Positions 49,286-58,648 of a stretch of 64,000 bases of DNA are shown piece by piece. The notes below the pieces were generated by a model that made no database searches, was not told where the DNA came from, and saw nothing but the letters and a program-made list of their open reading frames with translations. The DNA lies in assembly GCF_000272405.2 (NCBI RefSeq), contig NZ_AJZM02000150.1, forward strand, positions 3,140-67,139, given 5' to 3'. Made by a program: the position numbers and the translations under genes. Every line of letters begins with the position of its first letter. The stretch's first letter is position 1. This stretch comes from Vibrio tasmaniensis 1F-187. GTDB taxonomy: Bacteria > Pseudomonadota > Gammaproteobacteria > Enterobacterales > Vibrionaceae.

Positions 49286-49954
49286 TTAGTCATTAAGAGC
49301 GTTCAGCCCTTGCTGCCAAAAAGCCACTTCCATACGCGTTGCGGTTTTGAAGATATGAACGATGTTCTGACCGCGCTCGCTGTTGATATCAATTTCAGCA
49401 AGCAGTTGATTGAAGTATTCCGCACCCGTTGCCACACCAGACTGGAATTCTTCACCGCCATACAGTTGCAACCAGCTCGCATATGGGTTGCCTTCTAATA
49501 CGGTATCACTGCTCTCTAACAACACTTTACCGATAACAGCGTAACCAATTGAACACGGAGCCAATGCCGCATATAAGTCGACAAGATCACCCGTCATACC
49601 CGCATCTAGAACGTAGCGCGTGTAGGCAACTGTGCCGAAATCTTCCGGTTCGTTTTCTAAATCCGACTCAGTTAAACCCCACTGACCACAGTAAGTCACA
49701 TGGTGAGAGATTTCAGAATCTAGCAGCGCATGAACACTTGGCAGTGCACGACGCATATCAGCCAAGGTTTTAGCCTTGTAAATTGCCAATGCATAAGCGC
49801 GAGCATACTGCTTCAAAAACAGAAAATCTTGCTTCAGGTAATGCAAAAAACACGGCTGAGCGAGGGTGCCGTTCGCCAGCGTTTTAACAAAATCATGCTC
49901 GGTGTAGTCTTGCCAATCTTGCTGACAGGCTTGGATTAAGTCTTGGTATTTCAT
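49286..49954 (-). CDS. tenA: Aminopyrimidine aminohydrolase / thiaminase II
   Basis: 222 residues, all-helical TenA fold. Segments include FLKQYARAYALAIYKA, an acidic ISHHVTYC region and the catalytic-cysteine segment PCSIGYAVIG. TenA salvages pyrimidine from degraded thiamine, turning aminopyrimidine into HMP, which ThiD then phosphorylates. It lies eight bases after the HMP-precursor binding protein and before thiM, consistent with this salvage role. Confidence 0.93.
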   Translation of the reverse strand: MKYQDLIQACQQDWQDYTEHDFVKTLANGTLAQPCFLHYLKQDFLFLKQYARAYALAIYKAKTLADMRRALPSVHALLDSEISHHVTYCGQWGLTESDLENEPEDFGTVAYTRYVLDAGMTGDLVDLYAALAPCSIGYAVIGKVLLESSDTVLEGNPYASWLQLYGGEEFQSGVATGAEYFNQLLAEIDINSERGQNIVHIFKTATRMEVAFWQQGLNALND

Positions 49955-49962
49955 GAGATTCC

Positions 49963-50919
49963 TTAGTCAAAAGTCGGTACGTAATCAGCGGCTTTGGGTA
50001 GTGATTTGATGATGCCTTTGTCGAACATAAACTGTGCGTAATCGTCGTAACGCTTCATATCCACTGCAGAAGGGCGAAGTGCGAAACGAGTCAGCGTGTC
50101 GTTCCATGCGCGTTGGTTAAGTTCGTTATTCAACGTATCTGGTGAATACGCCACAAACTCACCCCATGACTCTTGTGGGTGGTTCACAATGTAAGTCGTT
50201 GCTTGTTCCAATGCTTTGTTGAATGCTTTGATCGCTTCATCGTCGTGCTGCTTTGCGTTCGCAACAAAGATAAGCTCGTCGTAAGCGGGTACACCGTGCT
50301 CTTCTGGGAAGAATGCTTTCGCTTTAAAGCCTTCAAGGGCTAACTGGTTAGTTTCGAAGTTACGTAAGCCACCCCAAATTGCGTCTACCTTGCCTGATGC
50401 CAATGAAGACGACAGTGCCCAACCGACATTGATGGTTTGCACGTCTGTAAACGCAACATTTTCTTGAGCTAGCATGGTGCCGATGGTCGCTTCTTCGTTA
50501 CCCGCAATCGCAATACCGATCTTTTTGCCTTTCAGATCCGCTAGTGAATCGTTCTTGCCATTATCTAAAACCATCAACGTATTCAGTGGCGTTGCGATAA
50601 GAGTAGATGCACGAACGAGAGGCAAACCTGCCGCTACATCCATGGTTAAACTTGGTTGGTAAGTTACCGCTAAATCGACCTTACCTGCTGCGACCAATTT
50701 TGCTGGCGTGCTTGGGTCTGCTGGCTCTTGGATTTCAACCTCTAGGCCTTGATCAGCAAAGTAACCACGCTCTTGAGCAATCACAATTGGGCCGTGGTTC
50801 GGGTTCACAAACCAATCCAACATCAGTGTCAGTTTCTTTTGTTCAGAATCCGCTAATGCGTGACCTGAAACTAGTGAAGCAAGTAGTGCCACTGCACCTA
50901 CCAATTTGGTATTTTTCAT
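49963..50919 (-). CDS. thiY: Thiamine pyrimidine precursor binding protein
   Basis: 318 residues with a signal peptide ending HALA (residue 23), then the NMT1/THI5-like fold with LMLDWFVNPNHGPIVIAQERGYF and a late YAQFMFDKGII end. ThiY-type proteins bind formylaminopyrimidine or HMP. With the adjacent permease and ATPase it forms the thiXYZ-type importer in the thiamine salvage operon. The name rests on this context; the substrate is inferred. Confidence 0.85.
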   Translation of the reverse strand: MKNTKLVGAVALLASLVSGHALADSEQKKLTLMLDWFVNPNHGPIVIAQERGYFADQGLEVEIQEPADPSTPAKLVAAGKVDLAVTYQPSLTMDVAAGLPLVRASTLIATPLNTLMVLDNGKNDSLADLKGKKIGIAIAGNEEATIGTMLAQENVAFTDVQTINVGWALSSSLASGKVDAIWGGLRNFETNQLALEGFKAKAFFPEEHGVPAYDELIFVANAKQHDDEAIKAFNKALEQATTYIVNHPQESWGEFVAYSPDTLNNELNQRAWNDTLTRFALRPSAVDMKRYDDYAQFMFDKGIIKSLPKAADYVPTFD

Positions 50920-51037
50920 AGTTAACCTTTCCTTTTGAATATTATTATTGTGTGTATCGAGCTAATTTTTAACGAAGTTTTGTTTAGATAAATAGCGTGA
51001 GCGAAGCTTTATTAAACAAGTGTTATTGAGCGAACCA

Positions 51038-51859
51038 TCACTGGTTCTCCCAAGGGATAGCTTTTTTGAGTAATTTGTCTGTGATGAAGTAGAGCGAGAT
51101 AGACAGCACCGCCAAGATGAACAAGGCTGCAAACATCTCATCAATGATCATGCGTGCGTTCGCTTGCAGCATTAGGTAACCCAGCCCTTCACTCGAACCC
51201 ACCCACTCGCCGACAACCGCACCAATTGGGGCAATCACCACAGCGACACGAATACCAGACGCCAGTGTTGGTAGTGCCGCCGGCAATTGGATATAACGGA
51301 GCAATTGCCACTTCGATGCACCCATGGTCTTAGCAAGATCAAGATAACCAGTCGGTGTATTTCGCAGACCGTCGTAACAACAAGTGGTCACGGGGAAGAA
51401 GATAATGATCGCCGCCATCACGACTTTTGATGCGATGCCATAACCCAGCCACAGCATCAATACTGGCGCAATCGCAAACACAGGGATGGCTTGGCTAGCA
51501 ATTAAGATAGGCAACAACCAGCGTTTCAGCGGTTCGAACATCAACATCTGTAGGGCGAAAAACAGCCCCATGGATAAACCGAGCAATAGACCAAGTAAGA
51601 TCTCCTGCGCAGTCACCCAAGTGTGTTTGAGTAGCACATCGTAACGTTCAATAAGTTTTAAAAAGACTTCTGCAGGCGCTGGCAGAATGAAGCTAGGCAT
51701 CTCAAAGATAACCACCACCATTTGCCATAAACCGAGAATCACAGCACTGCTGATAAGCAAACGCATAACGGGATTCATCTGACGAGGGCGTGTAGTGGTA
51801 GTCTGTACGTTAGCTGAACGCGCCACAGCTTCGCTTCGCGTTAGATCATTCATAATCAC
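51038..51859 (-). CDS. thiX: ABC transporter permease for thiamine precursor uptake
   Basis: 273 residues with six hydrophobic segments of the BPD_transp_1 type. The coupling loop is at RNTPTGYLDLAKTMGASKWQLLRYIQLPAALP, with the EAA-like motif. It overlaps the ATPase gene stop by 14 bases. The 118-bp space between it and thiY shows no terminator. Naming follows the ThiXYZ literature and is context-based. Confidence 0.82.
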   Translation of the reverse strand: MIMNDLTRSEAVARSANVQTTTTRPRQMNPVMRLLISSAVILGLWQMVVVIFEMPSFILPAPAEVFLKLIERYDVLLKHTWVTAQEILLGLLLGLSMGLFFALQMLMFEPLKRWLLPILIASQAIPVFAIAPVLMLWLGYGIASKVVMAAIIIFFPVTTCCYDGLRNTPTGYLDLAKTMGASKWQLLRYIQLPAALPTLASGIRVAVVIAPIGAVVGEWVGSSEGLGYLMLQANARMIIDEMFAALFILAVLSISLYFITDKLLKKAIPWENQ

Positions 51860-52604
51860 GCTCCAACTGATCTAAGATCGCTTGTTGTAACTCAGCACAT
51901 TCACCGTCTAACACTCTTGGTGTCGCTGTATTAGGCACAGACAGTGACTGTGCACTCGCCGGAGTGCCTTGCAACACATACAAGTTATCCGCCAAACGCA
52001 CCGCTTCTTGTGGATCATGAGTAATCAACACAACGGTTTTATCTCTTAACAGTTCACAAGCTAAGCTCTGTAACTTATGTCTTGTTACCGCATCCAGCGC
52101 AGAGAAAGGCTCATCCATCAGTACCACTGGTTTGTCTTGCATTAAAGTGCGAGCCAAAGCAACACGCTGACGCATACCGCCAGACAATTGATTTGGCATA
52201 GTAGACGCGTGATCAGCCAAACCAACCGCAGCGAGCAACTCTAGTGCTTGATTGGTTTGCAGTGCTTTATCAGAAGCTGGATTTTGAAAACGATGACTTA
52301 GGCAAACATTGTCGATAACCGACAACCATGGCAGTAACAAGTCTTGCTGTGCCATGTATGCGATGCGATCCGTTAAAGGCAATTCATCAGACGTTGCCAA
52401 TGTGCCCTGCCACTCCACCTTATCGTCCAGTAAGCCTGCCAGATAACGCAACACCGTGGTTTTTCCGCAGCCACTTCGACCTAGCAATACCGTCCACTTA
52501 CCTGCGTTTAAGCTAAGCGACAACCCAGACAAGGTCGCGTGCTCACTGTCGTTATAACGTAAAGAGGCATTGCTGAGTTGAACGCCAATCGTATTAACGG
52601 ACAT
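51846..52604 (-). CDS. thiZ: ABC transporter ATPase for thiamine precursor uptake
   Basis: 252 residues with Walker A GRSGCGKTT, signature LSGGMRQR, Walker B VVLMDEP and the switch His in LITHD. It powers the ThiX permease. Start overlaps the thiD stop by 11 bases and its stop overlaps the permease start, so the first three genes are tightly coupled. Confidence 0.88.
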   Translation of the reverse strand: MSVNTIGVQLSNASLRYNDSEHATLSGLSLSLNAGKWTVLLGRSGCGKTTVLRYLAGLLDDKVEWQGTLATSDELPLTDRIAYMAQQDLLLPWLSVIDNVCLSHRFQNPASDKALQTNQALELLAAVGLADHASTMPNQLSGGMRQRVALARTLMQDKPVVLMDEPFSALDAVTRHKLQSLACELLRDKTVVLITHDPQEAVRLADNLYVLQGTPASAQSLSVPNTATPRVLDGECAELQQAILDQLERDYE

Positions 52605-53502
52605 TACCGTGTCCAGCGAAGAAGTGATTTACCGGGCCATGACCTTGACCAACTTGCAACTCATCAGCATGAGCAATCGCGCGAGAAATGTATTGTTTGC
52701 CTAGGTCAACAGCTTCTGCCAGCGTGTTGCCCTGAGCCAAGAAAGAAGCAATGGCAGATGAAAGCGTACAGCCCGTGCCGTGGGTGTTTTTAGTCGGGAA
52801 ACGCTTAGCACTAATCAAGGCAGAGGTGGTTGGTAGAATCAGTAAGTCGTTACTGTTTTCATCTTTCTCTAAATGGCCGCCTTTTAGGAGTACCGCTTTC
52901 GCGCCCAAAGCACGCAGGTCCTCAATCATGCCCTGCATTTCAGCTTCGCTTTCAGGTACTGGCTTGCCTGTTAATGCCGCGCCTTCTGGTAAGTTAGGGG
53001 TGATAATGTCTGCCAGCGGAATCAACTCTTGCTTTAGCGTCGTGATAGCTGAGTTTTCTAGAAGAAGATCGCCACTTGTCGCGACCATTACAGGGTCAAT
53101 TACAAGATGCTTAGGTTGGTACTGCTTAATTTTGTCAGCAACGACTTTGATGATTTGAGAATCAGCCAACATGCCGACTTTCACTGCCACGATATTGAGA
53201 TCAGTAAAAACCGCATCTAACTGGCTAGCGACATGGTCGAGTGGAATAGGAAAAATGGCGGAAACGCCTTGAGTGTTCTGGGAAGTGATAGCGGTAATCA
53301 CAGAACAAGCAAAACTACCGGTAGCAGACATGGCTTTAATATCAGCTTGGATACCTGCACCGCCGCCACTGTCAGAACCCGCGATGGTTAAAACAATCGG
53401 AGTATTCGTGCGAGTCGTGTCTTCAGCAGAGTGCTGCTGTGTTGAGGATTTTGGAGTTGAGGCTTTTGGCGTTAAAGCTTTTGAAATAGAACTGTGTGTC
53501 AT
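52594..53502 (-). CDS. thiD: HMP / HMP-phosphate kinase
   Basis: 302 residues, longer than the usual ~266. The extra N-terminal 35 residues are Thr/Ser/Lys/Pro-rich and look disordered; the start is supported by AGGAG five bases before the ATG. The ribokinase fold follows: TIAGSDSGGGAGIQADIKA, VDPVMVATSGD and the nucleotide and catalytic loop NTHGTGCTLSSAI. ThiD makes HMP pyrophosphate for ThiE. First gene of the salvage operon, controlled by the TPP riboswitch and an SD-hiding hairpin. Confidence 0.93.
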   Translation of the reverse strand: MTHSSISKALTPKASTPKSSTQQHSAEDTTRTNTPIVLTIAGSDSGGGAGIQADIKAMSATGSFACSVITAITSQNTQGVSAIFPIPLDHVASQLDAVFTDLNIVAVKVGMLADSQIIKVVADKIKQYQPKHLVIDPVMVATSGDLLLENSAITTLKQELIPLADIITPNLPEGAALTGKPVPESEAEMQGMIEDLRALGAKAVLLKGGHLEKDENSNDLLILPTTSALISAKRFPTKNTHGTGCTLSSAIASFLAQGNTLAEAVDLGKQYISRAIAHADELQVGQGHGPVNHFFAGHGNVR

Positions 53503-53507
53503 TGTCG

Positions 53508-53534
53508 CTCCTACTATCTTACAAGACGTAGGAG
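53508..53534 (-). promoter_or_regulatory. Hairpin hiding the thiD ribosome site (riboswitch expression platform)
   Basis: On the minus strand CTCCTAC and GTAGGAG pair perfectly over a 13-base loop. The second arm contains the AGGAG ribosome site of thiD, so when the riboswitch binds TPP this stem could block translation. Pairing is seen; the switch mechanism is inferred. Confidence 0.7.
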
Positions 53535-53610
53535 AACGAACACTGATCGAAGGAGAAGTCGCATTAGGCTCATGAAAGCTTTCATGGGTGCAGACGTAGA
53601 TCGAGTGCTC

Positions 53611-53703
53611 ATAGTTCCCTACGCCAGTGTTAACTGAATCAGGTTCAACGGGTCTCGACTAACGATCTCAGCAAACACCAAATAAGGTATATGCCCCCCG
53701 ACT
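53611..53703 (-). promoter_or_regulatory. TPP riboswitch (THI element)
   Basis: On the minus strand the aptamer shows the CTGAGA pyrimidine-binding segment, then ACCCGTTGAACCTGAT and the closing ACACTGGCGTAGGGAA with the pyrophosphate-binding helix. This is the standard TPP aptamer order. It precedes thiD and should repress the salvage operon when thiamine pyrophosphate is plentiful. Confidence 0.95.
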
Positions 53704-53755
53704 ATTGATAGCGATAATAACAGCACTCTTAAAACTGAGATACTCATTTTATTCA

Positions 53756-53761
53756 ATTATA
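53756..53761 (-). promoter_or_regulatory. Candidate -10 element of the thiD operon
   Basis: TATAAT on the minus strand, about 50 bases ahead of the riboswitch. A TTGAAA-like sequence lies 19 bases upstream, a little long for spacing. Confidence 0.45.
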
Positions 53762-53808
53762 CTAATTCCGCATGAACAAATTTCAATTAGGCCCAACAAA
53801 ACAAATAC

Positions 53809-54726
53809 TTATAACGTTCCTTTAGATGGCTTCGACTGTATAAACAAGCACAACACAATCAGAGACATACCTAACCAGCCTGTAAAAGGAATCAGCTCAC
53901 CGACAACACAAACGGCAAGCACCGCTGCGACTACTGGTTCAAACAAGGTCAGCAGATTGGCACTGCTCGCGGTGACGTGGCGTAAACCAAAACTGAACGC
54001 GATATAGCCTAAGCATTGTGGGATTAACGTAAGATAGCTGATGACTAATACGTTAATCTGCGAGGAAAACAGGTTCTCACCCGTAAACCAGAGCGTTGGC
54101 AGCAACAGCATCGCACCAAGGCCAAAAATACTGCCCATCGCTGCTTGTGACTTAATCCCTTTATCGATCAGTGCTTTTGTCGCCCAAGAATAAATGGCGT
54201 AACACAACCCAGCGACCAGACCTAAGCCAATACCTAACAGCTTGAGATCATCACCGGATTCGTTCGCCGATGAAGATTCTGAAAACACCAACAATCCAAT
54301 ACCTACCACACCAATCGCAAAGCTAGTGAGCCAACGTTTGTTGATATTATTCTTTTTGCTAATCAGACACTCTAACAGTGCCGAAAAGAAAGGTGCGGTC
54401 GCAATCGAAACCACGGTACCAATCGCCACACCTGATAATTTCATTGAAGAATAGAAAGCTAACGGGTAGACCGCCAAAGCCAAAGCGCTCACTGCCAACA
54501 GCTTCTTATTCTGCAAAAGCTTGTCGAAAGCGAATAGGATTTTTCGATATGCCAAGCCCGCTTGCATTAGGCCACCGACGCCCATAGAAAAAGCACCAAT
54601 CGCTAATGGGCTTAGATCAGGAGCAAAACTTGCGGCGGTGCCTGTCGTGCCCCATAAAATAGAAGCAAACAAGATGGCTAAAGTGCCCGTTTGGAATTCG
54701 TTAACGCGATTGATGGCAAGACTCAT
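53809..54726 (-). CDS. EamA/DMT-family exporter
   Basis: 305 residues, ten hydrophobic segments as two repeated halves of the EamA (DMT) family, with the early SILWGTTGTAASFAPD and the late SSANLLTLFEPVVAAVLA segments. Such proteins export amino acids, nucleosides or other metabolites. It follows an AraC gene in the same direction (85 bp), a probable regulator. Confidence 0.9.
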   Translation of the reverse strand: MSLAINRVNEFQTGTLAILFASILWGTTGTAASFAPDLSPLAIGAFSMGVGGLMQAGLAYRKILFAFDKLLQNKKLLAVSALALAVYPLAFYSSMKLSGVAIGTVVSIATAPFFSALLECLISKKNNINKRWLTSFAIGVVGIGLLVFSESSSANESGDDLKLLGIGLGLVAGLCYAIYSWATKALIDKGIKSQAAMGSIFGLGAMLLLPTLWFTGENLFSSQINVLVISYLTLIPQCLGYIAFSFGLRHVTASSANLLTLFEPVVAAVLAVCVVGELIPFTGWLGMSLIVLCLFIQSKPSKGTL

Positions 54727-54811
54727 TTCTATTACCCAATTTTCAGTTCTGAAATAGATAATAGTGAAAATTGATAAGAGTTAGTTTGCCAAAAGGACGC
54801 TATTGTTGTTT

Positions 54812-55540
54812 CTAAAGACTCTCTTTCATTGAGCCTAGAAACGCCCTTGGGGACATACCAAAGTGCTGAGAGAAGCGACGACTGAAAGCAGAAACATCAC
54901 TATATCCCACATTTTCAGCAATCAATTGAACCGGTAAATCGGTGTGAGTTAACAAGGCTTGGGCTTTCTCCATACGATATCGAGTGATGTATTTAAGCGC
55001 ACTGATGCCCAGACATTCTTTGAAGCGTTTTTTGAATTGAGTAGGGCTCAAACAGGCCGTTTCAGCAAGTTGTGAAATGGATAACGGCTGGGTGTAGTTA
55101 TCCGCAATCAGCCTTTGTACCGCACGGATTCTTGGGTCGATACTCTTGCTGACTTGTTGTTGCTCTAACAGCAATGAAAACACATCCAAAACTGATGACT
55201 CAATGCCACTATCGACCTGATATTCCAGCTGCTTCTCAACAAACAGTAAGAAGCTCATCAAAGGTGGTGTGATCGTAAAAACCGAGAGCTCATGCTCTAA
55301 CAAGTGCTGCGGCAACTCCGCCATATCCGCGACAATAAACCGCGCTGCTTCATCCGCCTTAAACGCATGCGCTGTGGTTACCGGAATCACCACACATTCT
55401 CCCACGGCCACTTTGCCGACATACCCCACCATTTCAATATTAATACTGCCTTGGATCGGCAATACCAATTGATGATGGTCATCATGAGCATGAGTATTAA
55501 ACTGCTTGGTGTAAGATCGAATGCTTAAGCTAGATTTCAT
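54812..55540 (-). CDS. AraC-family regulator with cupin sensor
   Basis: 242 residues from the ATG at 55540 (a TTG two codons upstream is possible). An N-terminal cupin domain (about 15-100) with HAHDDHHQLVLPIQGS and a metal-type cluster of histidines precedes the HTH pair with LSISQLAETACLSPTQFKKRFKE and NVGYSDVSAFSRRFSQ. It lies just before the EamA gene and probably controls it. Confidence 0.92.
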   Translation of the reverse strand: MKSSLSIRSYTKQFNTHAHDDHHQLVLPIQGSINIEMVGYVGKVAVGECVVIPVTTAHAFKADEAARFIVADMAELPQHLLEHELSVFTITPPLMSFLLFVEKQLEYQVDSGIESSVLDVFSLLLEQQQVSKSIDPRIRAVQRLIADNYTQPLSISQLAETACLSPTQFKKRFKECLGISALKYITRYRMEKAQALLTHTDLPVQLIAENVGYSDVSAFSRRFSQHFGMSPRAFLGSMKESL

Positions 55541-55654
55541 GAGCAACGCCGGAGTACATTTCGCTAGGTTAAAGTAAGAGATACAAAGTTACATTATCAC
55601 TTCCCTAGAGTCACACTTAATGCGCATCAAATTCATGCTAGCTAGGTGACATGA

Positions 55655-55690
55655 TCAAAAACGGCCTCTACTCTAATTGAGAGGCCGTAT
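55655..55690 (-). terminator. Terminator of the DUF4382 lipoprotein gene
   Basis: On the minus strand ACGGCCTCT and AGAGGCCGT pair perfectly around a 10-base loop, followed by TTTTT. Confidence 0.88.
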
Positions 55691-55719
55691 TTATTAGAGT
55701 GGTAAATCACGTTAAAGGT

Positions 55720-56748
55720 TTAAAACGATACTTGGCTGTTCTGACCAATCACTACCTGAACACTATTTTCAACAGCATAGATTTCAAAACCATCAGCAAC
55801 CGGATCGGCATTGTCTTCATCACTGTCATGCTGTGCAGTACAGGTATAGCCTAAAGAGTAAGTACCTGAATCAATGAAGCCCAGAGAAAACTCATAGTTG
55901 GTCTTCGCTTTATTCAATGTCACTGACGCTGAAGTGATCGGTTTTTTCTCCGCTGGACCACCAATTGGTGCCATGTCAGCTTTAACGATGTCACCTTCAT
56001 ACAAATAAACCGATTGAACGAAGGTATTGTCATTTGTAGGGTTACAAGCTCCAAAAGTTGTTGTCGCTACAGTACCTTCAATGTTTCCTGTCTCAACCGT
56101 ATTGATAAGGCTCACAGACGTTCTTTGAATGGTGTAATCAGGGAGACTTGAACTGTTCTTTAAGCCGCGTCGCAGATCGAACTCAACAACAAAATCGTTA
56201 CTTTGTTGGTTCACATTAAATGAGTTGTTAAAATACAGCACACCAGCGTTATCTTCTTTACCCACACCTTGCGGGCATGCACCTTCACCTTTCACAGTTA
56301 ACTGACGGTTCGTATCATCGTTTTCTATAACGTAAGAAGGTGTTGTTGGGTGGTCACCATCATGGGCAAACGCACACAACTTATAACTGCCGACCGGGAT
56401 GACCTCATTTTTGATCAAAGGAAGCGCCTCGCTGCCTTGGTAATCCAATAAATTAACACTTAATGGAATAGGCTCCTCACCATCTGGCAATGGGTCACCG
56501 TTTTTGTCCACGTAGTTACCGTTTTCGTCCGTTTTATACACGTCATAAACCAATGGCGTACCTCCCTGTCCCGGAAGTAAAGCCACCTTACTGAATGTCA
56601 CAGTGACGTCTTTAACATCATCAATGGGCGCATCACTCACACTCAAGGTAATCGGTGTCGTGCTGCTTGATGAACCTGAATCACCACCACAACCGACAAG
56701 CCCAGCCAGCACAAGGCTCGCTAAAGCGGTTTCCTTTAAATACTTCAT
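55720..56748 (-). CDS. DUF4382 lipoprotein
   Basis: 342 residues. A type-II signal with the lipobox LVGC (cysteine about residue 20), followed by a Gly/Ser linker and the DUF4382 beta-sandwich beginning ITLSVSDAPIDDVKDVTVTFSKVAL. A second domain of beta type (about 215-342, INTVETGNIEGTVATTTFG onward) resembles carboxypeptidase-like modules. Two cysteines in each half could form disulphides. Probably outer-membrane attached; function unknown. Confidence 0.9.
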   Translation of the reverse strand: MKYLKETALASLVLAGLVGCGGDSGSSSSTTPITLSVSDAPIDDVKDVTVTFSKVALLPGQGGTPLVYDVYKTDENGNYVDKNGDPLPDGEEPIPLSVNLLDYQGSEALPLIKNEVIPVGSYKLCAFAHDGDHPTTPSYVIENDDTNRQLTVKGEGACPQGVGKEDNAGVLYFNNSFNVNQQSNDFVVEFDLRRGLKNSSSLPDYTIQRTSVSLINTVETGNIEGTVATTTFGACNPTNDNTFVQSVYLYEGDIVKADMAPIGGPAEKKPITSASVTLNKAKTNYEFSLGFIDSGTYSLGYTCTAQHDSDEDNADPVADGFEIYAVENSVQVVIGQNSQVSF

Positions 56749-57072
56749 AACTCATGTCCTATAAATCACTGCTTAATAGAGGGCTTAGTTTGTTGCCCTC
56801 TTATTCTTTTCCTTAATGTGACTCATAGATAAACGCGCTTATGGCCAAATCGGTTAGCCCCATTATTTAAGGCTTTCTTCATCCAAAAGCTTTGTTCATC
56901 AAGGTGCACATATCAGATCGCACATAGGTTAATTAAGTCTAGTAAGTAAATTGTCAGTAGTCGCGCGTATTTAGCAAGGTTGCTGTCAATTATGTTGAAA
57001 TAGGCGGTATGTATAGGCTCGGAGAGAATGTTTGAAAGCAACTTGATCGAAGTTAATAATCGCCACCAAGAT
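56749..57072. other. Promoter gap upstream of the DUF4382 lipoprotein gene
   Basis: About 320 bases between the DUF4382 start and the terminator of the gene at 57169. No gene, repeat or operator recognised. Confidence 0.45.
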
Positions 57073-57118
57073 CAAAAAAGGCCGTTAAGACAGCCTATTG
57101 CTGAACTTAAACGACCTT
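57073..57118 (-). terminator. Terminator of the DUF2999 gene
   Basis: On the minus strand AAGGTCGTTTAAG pairs with CTTAACGGCCTT with a bulge and a 16-base loop, then a six-T run. Confidence 0.6.
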
Positions 57119-57168
57119 CTCATTGAATTTTGATTAAGCTAAGACGATATCAGCTCAGTCAAACTCAC

Positions 57169-57420
57169 TTATTTTTGAAGTTGCTCTTTAGCGGCTTCAA
57201 CCTTAGAAAAATCTAGGCCAAGCTCTTCAACTGCTTCTTTGATTAGCGCAGGGTTTTGCATTACCTGACCCATCAGCATTTGAAGCTTATCTTGTGGTAA
57301 ACCAAGTTGGCTGATTGTCGCCATTGCTGCAAGAGGGTTCTCTGTCAGCGTTTTGAATAGCTCGCTGATCTGCTCGTCGCTAATATTGTTCTCTTTCAAC
57401 ATTGCTAAAATCGGGTTCAT
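57169..57420 (-). CDS. DUF2999 family small protein
   Basis: 83 residues, entirely helical (NISDEQISELFKTLTENPLAAMATISQLGLPQ), no signal or membrane segment. I assign it to the vibrio DUF2999 family from memory, on length and the NPLAAM/LMGQVMQNPALI pattern. It has a terminator of its own. Function unknown. Confidence 0.75.
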   Translation of the reverse strand: MNPILAMLKENNISDEQISELFKTLTENPLAAMATISQLGLPQDKLQMLMGQVMQNPALIKEAVEELGLDFSKVEAAKEQLQK

Positions 57421-57550
57421 TTTTTTGCCTTTGAAACACTAAATTAAATAGGAGCACAGCATACCATCTAGCTGTGCTCGATTGTACTAACAAGTGACGC
57501 TTTGGTTTAACGCGAACCGCACTTTTCCCAAACGCAAATAATGCTTGGGC

Positions 57551-58648
57551 TTAGCGAGACTCTAATGGGTAAGAGCGGTAGCTCCACATACCATACGTTC
57601 TCAGTGCGTCACGGTAGATGCCTAGAAGCTCACCACTGCTCGCTTTCTTAAGATCTTCTAGCGGCTTATCTGGGTAAGAAACCGTATCGAAGGTAATACC
57701 CTGAGGGCCCGTTTGCCAGCTCGCAATTTCAAACAGAGTTTGACCACGACGAACATGACTTGCCGAGCTAATAATGGTCGCATGTTTAATATCATGACGA
57801 GCAAGCGCATAGCTACTAAACAAGGCGTTGCCTACCGTGCTAGTCGCGTAGTTCTCTTCAATGATGCGGTCTTTGCTTACCCCTTTTGAGATAAGCCAAT
57901 CCGCCATTAACTTACCTTCTGTCTTATGGTTCTTAGGCACGCCGCCGGTTAAGACGATCATCGCGTCAGGGTTAGCTTTCGACATTGCTAATGTTGTTTC
58001 AAGACGTTCAATCAAGATTTCATGCATAGAACCATCTGGATTAAGCGCGTAGCCCAAAGTGACGATGGCACCGTGGTCGCTCAACAGTCCCTTATCCGCA
58101 GACTCTTTAAGAGGTGTTTCTAACACGCGGTCGACCGTTGCAAAAATACGTTTGATGTCTTCTGCTTTACCTTTGTTCAGGCTTTCCAGCTTGTCCATGT
58201 GCTTATTCGATTCACTTTCATTGCCTTCAAATCGCTGCCAAACCGCAAGATATGCGTGCAAGTCGACATCGTCTGGCGCAACTGTCAGTGCTTGTTCAAA
58301 CAGCTCAATAGCGCGCTCTGCATTCTTGTTGTAGATCTGAGCGTTCGCTGCCGAGATCAACAAGTCAGTACGGTAAGGTTCTAGCTGGTACGCTTCTAAC
58401 AATCGGTTAGTCACAATTTCCATGTTGCTTGGCATTTTAGCCGTGAAGCCCGCGTGAGAAATTCTTGCCGGAGACTTAAACGCCTGCAACGCATCAAGAA
58501 GTAATTGGTCGACAACTTGTCGCTTAGTCACCAACTGCGCGTAATCTGCTGAAGCTTGTACTGCGCCATCGTTAGCGGCAAAAGAATAAGGTGTTGCGCC
58601 AAAAGCAAGCATGCCACCAAGAGCGAGGGCGATAATGTTCTTTTTCAT
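57551..58648 (-). CDS. Exported TPR and DUF218 (YdcF/SanA-like) protein
   Basis: 365 residues with a signal peptide ending SFA (residue 24). The first half (about 60-180) contains TPR-like helix pairs, clearest in RAIELFEQALTVAPDDVDLHAYLA. The second half is a DUF218 domain (about 190-350) with IVTLGYALNPDGS, VLTGGVPKNHKTEG and NYATSTVGNALFSSYALA. DUF218 proteins act in envelope or vancomycin-resistance-like processes (SanA, ElyC). The combination with TPR suggests a periplasmic complex. It has no obvious partner gene nearby. Confidence 0.88.
   Translation of the reverse strand: MKKNIIALALGGMLAFGATPYSFAANDGAVQASADYAQLVTKRQVVDQLLLDALQAFKSPARISHAGFTAKMPSNMEIVTNRLLEAYQLEPYRTDLLISAANAQIYNKNAERAIELFEQALTVAPDDVDLHAYLAVWQRFEGNESESNKHMDKLESLNKGKAEDIKRIFATVDRVLETPLKESADKGLLSDHGAIVTLGYALNPDGSMHEILIERLETTLAMSKANPDAMIVLTGGVPKNHKTEGKLMADWLISKGVSKDRIIEENYATSTVGNALFSSYALARHDIKHATIISSASHVRRGQTLFEIASWQTGPQGITFDTVSYPDKPLEDLKKASSGELLGIYRDALRTYGMWSYRSYPLESR

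Noticed and set aside
53570-53585. 16-base palindrome CATGAAAGCTTTCATG below the riboswitch
   Set aside because: It could form only a short stem with a 4-base loop and no T tail, so it is not a terminator; the hairpin at the thiD ribosome site explains control better.
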